Part shown: one piece after another, positions 59,180 to 64,000 of the stretch
Layout of the letters: every line of letters begins with the position of its first letter
Position numbering within the stretch: the first letter of the stretch is position 1
Assembly (NCBI RefSeq): GCF_900215355.1
Contig: NZ_OBEA01000005.1
Coordinates: forward strand, 248,001 to 312,000
Source: Pseudooceanicola antarcticus
Lineage (GTDB): Bacteria; Pseudomonadota; Alphaproteobacteria; Rhodobacterales; Rhodobacteraceae
Direction of reading: 5' to 3'
DNA length: 64,000 nt
Notes under the pieces: generated by a model
Told to the model about the DNA's origin: nothing
Database searches by the model: none
The model's input: only the letters and a program-made list of their open reading frames with translations
Program-made: the position numbers and the translations under genes

Positions 59180-60292
59180 TTACTCCTGATCTTTCTTCGA
59201 TTTGGCAGCCAGGTCCTCGACCATGTCGGCAAGGGTCGTGGCGGCCTCGGGCTTGCCGAGCGCAAGCGCGGCGCGGGCCATTTGCTCTGCCCCTTCGGGA
59301 TGGTCAAGCACAAGCTGGATGTTCTCGGCCAGGGTTTCCGGCGTGAACTGGCTCTCCGGCATCATGATCGCGGCACCGGCCTCGACCAGACCACGGGCAT
59401 TGGCGGTCTGCTCGTCGCGGATGGCGGCGGCCAGGGGCACCAGGATCGAGGGCCGCCCGATGACCGAGAGATCGGCGATGGTCGAGGCGCCGGCGCGGGT
59501 GATGATAAGCTGCGCCTCGGACATGCGGCGCGGCACGTCCTGGAAGAAGGGCTCGACCTCGGCGTCGATGCCCTGCTCGGCGTAGAAGGAGGCGACGCGG
59601 TCGTGGTCCTCGGGACGGGCCTGCTGGGCGATGCGGATGCGCGCCCTCGTGGCCTCGGGCAGCAGGGCGATGGCCTGGGGCACGATGTCCGACAGGATGC
59701 GCGCGCCCTGGCTGCCGCCCATGACCAGCACCGACATCGGGTAATCGCCCGGTGCGATATAGCCTGCTCCGGCGCGGTCGCGCACGGCGGCGCGGACGGG
59801 ATTGCCCACGTGGGTGCCCTCGACGCCGGAGGGCAGCTCGGTGGGCCAGGTGCCGCAGGCGATGCCATCGACACGGCGCGCGAAAGCCTGGTTCACGCGG
59901 CCCAGCACGCCGTTCTGCTCATGGATCATGCGCGGCTTCTTCAGCAGCAGCGCCGCCGCCATGGCCGGGATTGCCGGGTAGCCACCGAAGCCCACCACCG
60001 CCGCGGGGCGGTCGCGCCACATGCGGAAGCTCGCCCCCACCACGCCGGCCGCGATCTTCAGCGGCACCAGCACACGGGCCAGCACGCCGCCACGGGCGAA
60101 GGTTGCCGAAGAGAGCACCTCGATCTCGACCTCGCGGGGGAAGCCGCCCGCGTAGCGCGCGCCGCGCGCATCGGTGGCCAGCTTCACGCGCCAGCCACGA
60201 GAGAGCATCTCTTCGGCCAGGGATTGAGCGGGGAACATGTGGCCACCGGTGCCGCCGGCAGCGATGACAAGGAGAGGAGCGTCGAAGTTCAT
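59180..60292 (-). CDS. murG: UDP-GlcNAc:lipid I N-acetylglucosaminyltransferase
   Basis: A GT28 enzyme converting lipid I to lipid II at the inner membrane. The N-terminal loop [19 protein letters not shown] and the C-terminal donor motif [15 protein letters not shown] with [20 protein letters not shown] (extended Gly/Ser-rich donor region) are typical. At 370 residues it is standard. The start at 60292 is the ATG of MNFDAPLL; the much longer open frame leftward runs through ftsW in another frame and is not real. It lies 8 bp behind ftsW. Confidence 0.96.
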   Translation of the reverse strand: MNFDAPLLVIAAGGTGGHMFPAQSLAEEMLSRGWRVKLATDARGARYAGGFPREVEIEVLSSATFARGGVLARVLVPLKIAAGVVGASFRMWRDRPAAVVGFGGYPAIPAMAAALLLKKPRMIHEQNGVLGRVNQAFARRVDGIACGTWPTELPSGVEGTHVGNPVRAAVRDRAGAGYIAPGDYPMSVLVMGGSQGARILSDIVPQAIALLPEATRARIRIAQQARPEDHDRVASFYAEQGIDAEVEPFFQDVPRRMSEAQLIITRAGASTIADLSVIGRPSILVPLAAAIRDEQTANARGLVEAGAAIMMPESQFTPETLAENIQLVLDHPEGAEQMARAALALGKPEAATTLADMVEDLAAKSKKDQE

Positions 60293-60300
60293 GCGTCTTT

Positions 60301-61467
60301 CTATCGTCCGCGCCCCGCCAGCAGATCGGCGATCTGGTTCTGGGGCCGGGTTCGGGTGAAGGCCAGCAGCATCCCCAGGGCCACGCCCCCCGCGATCAGC
60401 GAGGAGCCCCCGTAGGAGACGAAGGGCAGCGTCATGCCCTTGGCGGGCAGCAGGCGCACGGCGACGCCCATGTTGATCATCGCCTGAACGCCGAACATGG
60501 CCGCGAGGCCGGTGCCGGCGAGGCGGATGAAGGGATCGCGCTCTCGCATCAGCCGGGTGAAGCTGCGCAGCACCACGGTGGCATAGAGTGCGATGATGAT
60601 CGCCACCAGCACGAGGCCGTATTCCTCGGCCGCGACGGCGATGATGAAATCGGTATGGGCGTCGGGCAGCGACATCTTCACCCGGCCCTCGCCGACGCCG
60701 ACGCCGAAGAAGCCACCCTCGCGGATCGCATTGGCAGCGAAGCCCAGTTGGGTCGTCGGGTCCACGTCCTGGGCCAGGAAGCCGTCGATGCGGCGGGCGA
60801 AGTGGTCGGAGTGCTCGTAGGCCAGGGTGCCGCCCAGCACCACCAGCGCCGCCACCGAGACGAGGATCAGCATCGGCGCGCCGGCGACGAAATAGACCAC
60901 GCCCCAACCGAACAGCACCAGGCTGGCCTGGCCGAAGTCCGGTTGCAGCACCAGCATGATGACGATGGTGCACATGATGATGAAGGAATAGAGCTTGCCC
61001 GGCGGCCCGTTGATCTCTTGCGCGGCGGCCATCATCCAGGCGGCGACCACGACGAAGCAGGGCTTGATGAATTCCGAAGGCTGAAGGCTGCCGAAGCCAA
61101 GGGAGTACCAGCGCACGGCCCCCTTGCCGAAGTCGGTGCCGAAGACCGGCAGCGCCGCCAGAGCCACGAAGGCCAGCGCAAAGCCGATGGTGGCCATGCG
61201 GCGCACCATCTCGGGACGCATCATCGAGGCGCTGATCATCACCATCAGCGCCGCGCCACCGAAGGTGGCCTGCTTCCAGACGTAGTGGAAAGGCGCCTCG
61301 CCATTGCGCTCGGCCAGGGGCGGCGAGGCCGCGAAGCCCAGCAGAAGCCCGATGCCAAAGAGCCCGAGGATACAGGCGAGCGTCAACTTGTCGACGGTCC
61401 GCCACCACTTGGGAATTACAGGTTCGCCGTCCCTCAACGGGATGGCACCATATACCATCTCGGTCAT
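60301..61467 (-). CDS. ftsW: Septal peptidoglycan glycosyltransferase FtsW
   Basis: A SEDS-family polymerase of septal lipid II, acting with a division PBP. It has about ten membrane helices ([32 protein letters not shown]), the SEDS signature [18 protein letters not shown] and the conserved end [18 protein letters not shown]. At 388 residues it fits. It is the most upstream gene of the uninterrupted leftward run; the 320-bp region before it probably carries a promoter. Confidence 0.96.
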   Translation of the reverse strand: MTEMVYGAIPLRDGEPVIPKWWRTVDKLTLACILGLFGIGLLLGFAASPPLAERNGEAPFHYVWKQATFGGAALMVMISASMMRPEMVRRMATIGFALAFVALAALPVFGTDFGKGAVRWYSLGFGSLQPSEFIKPCFVVVAAWMMAAAQEINGPPGKLYSFIIMCTIVIMLVLQPDFGQASLVLFGWGVVYFVAGAPMLILVSVAALVVLGGTLAYEHSDHFARRIDGFLAQDVDPTTQLGFAANAIREGGFFGVGVGEGRVKMSLPDAHTDFIIAVAAEEYGLVLVAIIIALYATVVLRSFTRLMRERDPFIRLAGTGLAAMFGVQAMINMGVAVRLLPAKGMTLPFVSYGGSSLIAGGVALGMLLAFTRTRPQNQIADLLAGRGR

Positions 61468-61787
61468 GATGTCCGCTCGATGCCCGGAATTTCCCGGTGC
61501 GCTATTGCCTCAACGGGTCCCTTTTGTGGAACCTCTGGTAGAAAGTCTAACCTCTTTCCCGTGATGTGACCAGCGCGAATGCGGGCCCGCCACGGGATCT
61601 TTCAACCCTGACGTGTCCCGGCGCACGCCCCCGTCCGCCCTCTCAGGGACGGATCGGCAGAGCCCACGGCAGAGCGGCAGGGAGCCAGATGATAGGGCGC
61701 GCAACGCGGCCGGCCACAAGAATTTCCAGGCGGGGGACGCAGCTCGCCCCCTGCCCCTCGCCCGGCGCGTCGGGCGGAGGCGGCCGC
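61468..61787. other. Intergenic region upstream of ftsW
   Basis: 320 bp between the ftsW start and the 3' end of the GNAT gene. The half next to ftsW is less GC-rich and may hold its promoter, but no strong -35/-10 pair was found. No gene, RNA or repeat recognised. Confidence 0.4.
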
Positions 61788-62078
61788 TCAGCGGTTCAGC
61801 ACATCCGCCCACTCGGGGTGTCGGCGGAACTGCGCCGCCGCGAAGGGGCAGAGCGGCACGATCTTCTTGCCCGCGGCCCGTGCGTCCTCGACCGCGCGGC
61901 TCACCAGTGCCAGGCCGATGCCTCGGCCCCGGAAGACATCGGGCACCCCGGTATGGTCGATGATCATCAGGCTGTGCCCGGCGCTGGAGAAGGTCATCTC
62001 GGCCAGGTTGTCGCCCTCGCGGTAGAAATAGCGCCCGCCGCTTTCGCCCTCTTCAAGGCTGATCTCCAAGTCGCTCAT
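61788..62078 (-). CDS. Small GNAT acetyltransferase (YidJ/NATD1-like)
   Basis: A 96-residue minimal GNAT domain of the type related to human NATD1. It has AEMTFSSAGHSLMIIDHTGV, the acetyl-CoA loop RGRGIGLALVSRAVEDARAA and KIVPLCPFAAAQFRRHPEW. Members bind acetyl-CoA; substrates are not established. It lies in the gap between ftsW and murD and reads leftward with them, but is divergent from the flavoprotein gene across 71 bp. Confidence 0.88.
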   Translation of the reverse strand: MSDLEISLEEGESGGRYFYREGDNLAEMTFSSAGHSLMIIDHTGVPDVFRGRGIGLALVSRAVEDARAAGKKIVPLCPFAAAQFRRHPEWADVLNR

Positions 62079-62149
62079 CTGGGGGTCCTTTCCCTGGCAC
62101 AGCTTCCCTCCGACTTGCGCACTGGCGCGCTTTCGCGCAAGGGGAGGCC

Positions 62150-63325
62150 ATGGAATTCGACACGATCATCCTTGGCGCCGGGGCCGCCGGCCTGATGTGC
62201 GCCGCCCATTGCGGCGGCCGCGTGCTGCTGGTGGATCACGCCAAGCGGGCCGGAGAGAAGATCCGCATCTCAGGCGGCGGGCGCTGCAACTTCACCAATA
62301 CCGGCACCGGGCCGGGCAACTTCCTGTCGCAGAACCCGCATTTCGCCAAGTCAGCCCTGGCGCGCTACACGCCCTGGGATTTCGTCTCGCTGGTCAGCGA
62401 GCATGGCATCGCCTGGCACGAGAAGACCCTGGGCCAGCTCTTCTGCGACGACAGCGCGAAGCAGATCGTCGCCATGCTGACCGGGCTCTGCGACAGCGCA
62501 GGCGTCAAGCTGGCGCTCGAGACCTCGGTCGAGGCGGTCCGCCATGGGCCCGAGGGCTACAGGGTCTCGCTGTCTGAACGCGGGGCTGCGCGCCAGGTCA
62601 CGGCGCGGCGGCTGGTGGTGGCGACGGGGGGCAAGTCGATCCCCAAGATGGGCGCCACAGGGCTGGCCTATGACATCGCCCGCCAGTTCGGGCTGGGCTT
62701 GACCGAGACCCGCCCCGGCCTCGTGCCCTTCACCTTCCCCGAAGGGCGCTTCTCGGCGCTCTCGGGCCTGTCGCTGCCCTCTCGGGTGACGGCCGCGCGC
62801 AGCTTCGACGAGGCGCTGCTCTTCACCCACCGTGGGCTCTCGGGACCCGCGGTGCTGCAGGCCTCCTCATACTGGCGCGAGGGAGAAGCGATCTCGGTCA
62901 ACCTCTTCCCCGGTGCCGATCCCTTCGCACGCCTCAGGCAAGCGCGCAGCGAGGCCGGGCGACGCAGCCTGACCCGCAGCCTCGACGCGCTGATGCCGGC
63001 GCGGCTGGCGGATTTCCTGGCTTCCGAATGGGGGCTGTCGGGCAATCTCGCCGATCAGTCCGACAAGGCGCTCGGCGCGCTCTGCGAGCGCCTGACCGGC
63101 TGGCAGCTGGTGCCCTCGGGCAGCGAGGGCTACCGCACGGCGGAGGTCACCCTCGGCGGGGTCGACACGGAGGGGCTCGACAGCCGCACGATGGAGGCAA
63201 AGGCGCAGAGCGGTCTGCATTTCATCGGTGAATGCGTCGATGTGACGGGCTGGCTGGGCGGCTACAACTTCCAGTGGGCCTGGGCCAGCGCCATGGCCTG
63301 CGCCGAGGCCCTCAGGGCCGGCTGA
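62150..63325 (+). CDS. HI0933-family flavoprotein (FAD-dependent oxidoreductase)
   Basis: A 391-residue protein with the N-terminal FAD dinucleotide motif ILGAGAAGLMCAAHC and the HI0933-family sequences GEKIRISGGGRCNFTNTG, VVATGGKSIPKMGATG, FTHRGLSGPAVLQASSYW and the end TGWLGGYNFQWAWASAMACA. The family is widespread and of unclear function. GAGG precedes the ATG. It is the only rightward gene between murD and ftsW and so separates murD from the rest of the cell-wall cluster. Confidence 0.9.
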   Translation: MEFDTIILGAGAAGLMCAAHCGGRVLLVDHAKRAGEKIRISGGGRCNFTNTGTGPGNFLSQNPHFAKSALARYTPWDFVSLVSEHGIAWHEKTLGQLFCDDSAKQIVAMLTGLCDSAGVKLALETSVEAVRHGPEGYRVSLSERGAARQVTARRLVVATGGKSIPKMGATGLAYDIARQFGLGLTETRPGLVPFTFPEGRFSALSGLSLPSRVTAARSFDEALLFTHRGLSGPAVLQASSYWREGEAISVNLFPGADPFARLRQARSEAGRRSLTRSLDALMPARLADFLASEWGLSGNLADQSDKALGALCERLTGWQLVPSGSEGYRTAEVTLGGVDTEGLDSRTMEAKAQSGLHFIGECVDVTGWLGGYNFQWAWASAMACAEALRAG

Positions 63326-63337
63326 GGAAGCGGCGGC

Positions 63338-63355
63338 GGCGGGGTAAGCCCCGCC
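63338..63355. repeat. GC-rich 3'-end palindrome (P3)
   Basis: GGCGGGG-TAAG-CCCCGCC, 12 bp after the flavoprotein stop, followed by CTACCGCC. Related to P1 (21414) and P2 (28597). Confidence 0.6.
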
Positions 63356-63436
63356 CTACCGCCAAAGGTGGCTTGGCACCCACCCTAGGCCTCGGGCAGG
63401 CCTCGGAAAGCTGCGTAGGGGGAAGGATATCCCACC

Positions 63437-64000
63437 TTACCCCTGCGCCTGGCCACCCAACACCGCCTCGACCTGGGCCGCGAAATCCTCTCCGCGCCGC
63501 TCGAAGCTGTCGTATTGGTCGAAACTGGCCGCAGCCGGAGCCAGCAGCACGGTTTCGCCCGGCTCGGCCTCGGCAGCCGCCCGCGCCACGGCGGTCGCCA
63601 TGTCGGTACAGACCTCGGTCTCGACCCCGGTCAGCTGCATGGCGAAATCGGCGGCCTCGCGGCCGATGACATAGGCCTTCATCACCTCGCCGGTATCGCC
63701 GAGCAGCGGCCCCAGCCCGCCTTCCTTCTGCAGCCCGCCGCAGATCCAGCGGATGCGCTTGAAGGCCCGCAGCGCCTGCTTGGCGCTGTCGACATTGGTG
63801 GCCTTGCTGTCGTTCACGAAGGTCACCCCCCCCGCCTCGGCGATCCGCTGAGAGCGATGCGGCAGCCCCCCGAAGCTGTGGAAGGCCGCCTCGATCACAC
63901 GCGGCGCAAGTCCGATGGTGCGCACCACCGCGTAGGCGGCGCAGGCGTTCTGGTGGTTATGGGCGCCGGGCAGCCCCTTCACCTCGCGCAGGTCGATCGA
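63437..64000 (-). CDS. murD: UDP-N-acetylmuramoylalanine-D-glutamate ligase, 3' part only
   Basis: The C-terminal ~188 residues of MurD, which adds D-Glu to UDP-MurNAc-L-Ala. The gene runs leftward and its 5' part lies beyond the right edge. Visible are the central-domain end [20 protein letters not shown], the C-terminal domain ligand loop [20 protein letters not shown] with the conserved DSKATN, and the [15 protein letters not shown] segment. The gene stays open through base 64000. The flavoprotein and GNAT genes separate it from ftsW. Confidence 0.95.
   Translation of the reverse strand, partial: SIDLREVKGLPGAHNHQNACAAYAVVRTIGLAPRVIEAAFHSFGGLPHRSQRIAEAGGVTFVNDSKATNVDSAKQALRAFKRIRWICGGLQKEGGLGPLLGDTGEVMKAYVIGREAADFAMQLTGVETEVCTDMATAVARAAAEAEPGETVLLAPAAASFDQYDSFERRGEDFAAQVEAVLGGQAQG

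Noticed and set aside
59180-61408. Reading murG as a 742-residue fusion extending into ftsW
   Set aside because: The extension is ftsW in another frame. MurG of normal length begins at the ATG at 60292.

Overview
This is a dense, GC-rich chromosomal window from an alphaproteobacterium, almost certainly Rhodobacteraceae (Rhodobacter/Roseobacter relatives). The clues are the division and cell-wall cluster containing a DUF2484 gene beside murB, an FtsZ with a long Gln/Pro-rich linker, aerobic-type cobaltochelatase genes cobS and cobT, GatB, a bolA gene next to a J-domain gene, and CTG/GAG/AAG-dominated codon use. I found no tRNA, rRNA, CRISPR array, transposase, integrase or phage gene. Most of the window is core chromosome with a few accessory genes.

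Layout. 1-6956: 3' part of glmS, an AlkD-like gene, a lipoprotein, moaA, kdtA, a GT4 glycosyltransferase and a YaeR-type VOC protein. 6993-16567: a peptide uptake and hydrolysis locus. Three M20 hydrolases and a double ABC ATPase run leftward; a binding protein and two permeases run rightward from a shared region rich in inverted repeats. 16625-22594: PaaI-like thioesterase, pntAB, an SDR behind an operator-like dyad, a PuuD-type hydrolase and a small membrane protein. 22729-30187: pepN, an unknown gene, gatB, a small unknown, a J-domain protein and bolA. 30190-34530: a leftward group of ECF sigma factor, anti-sigma factor, 47-residue-repeat TPR protein, 4HBT thioesterase and DUF4177-like protein. 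34709-42227: cobS, a racemase-fold protein without the usual cysteines, a secreted hypothetical, cobT, a methyltransferase, aminopeptidase P and a DUF427 protein. 42497-46643: a CLC chloride channel divergent from a large regulator. 46935-64000: recN, bamD, lpxC, ftsZ, ftsA, ftsQ, ddl, murB, DUF2484, murC, murG, ftsW and, after two unrelated genes, the 3' part of murD.

How it fits together. The right third makes and divides the envelope (peptidoglycan precursors, divisome, lipid A committed step, outer-membrane assembly). The left end adds glucosamine-6-phosphate supply and Kdo transfer. The peptide locus couples import to intracellular deacylation. CobS and CobT are two of the three cobaltochelatase subunits.

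Most unusual items: (1) the 747-residue regulator at 44400-46643, a LuxR-type HTH fused to an alpha/beta-hydrolase domain in which all three catalytic-triad positions appear replaced, suggesting a ligand-sensing pseudoenzyme; (2) a family of intergenic repeats sharing the core GGCTGAAAATACTCC, single or in inverted pairs, one of which supplies the stop codon of the VOC gene; (3) the sigma/anti-sigma/TPR group with near-identical 141-bp repeats and a 3' end of atypical codon use; (4) the racemase-fold protein lacking both catalytic cysteines; (5) several perfect dyads upstream of pntA, the SDR gene and the peptide-binding gene.
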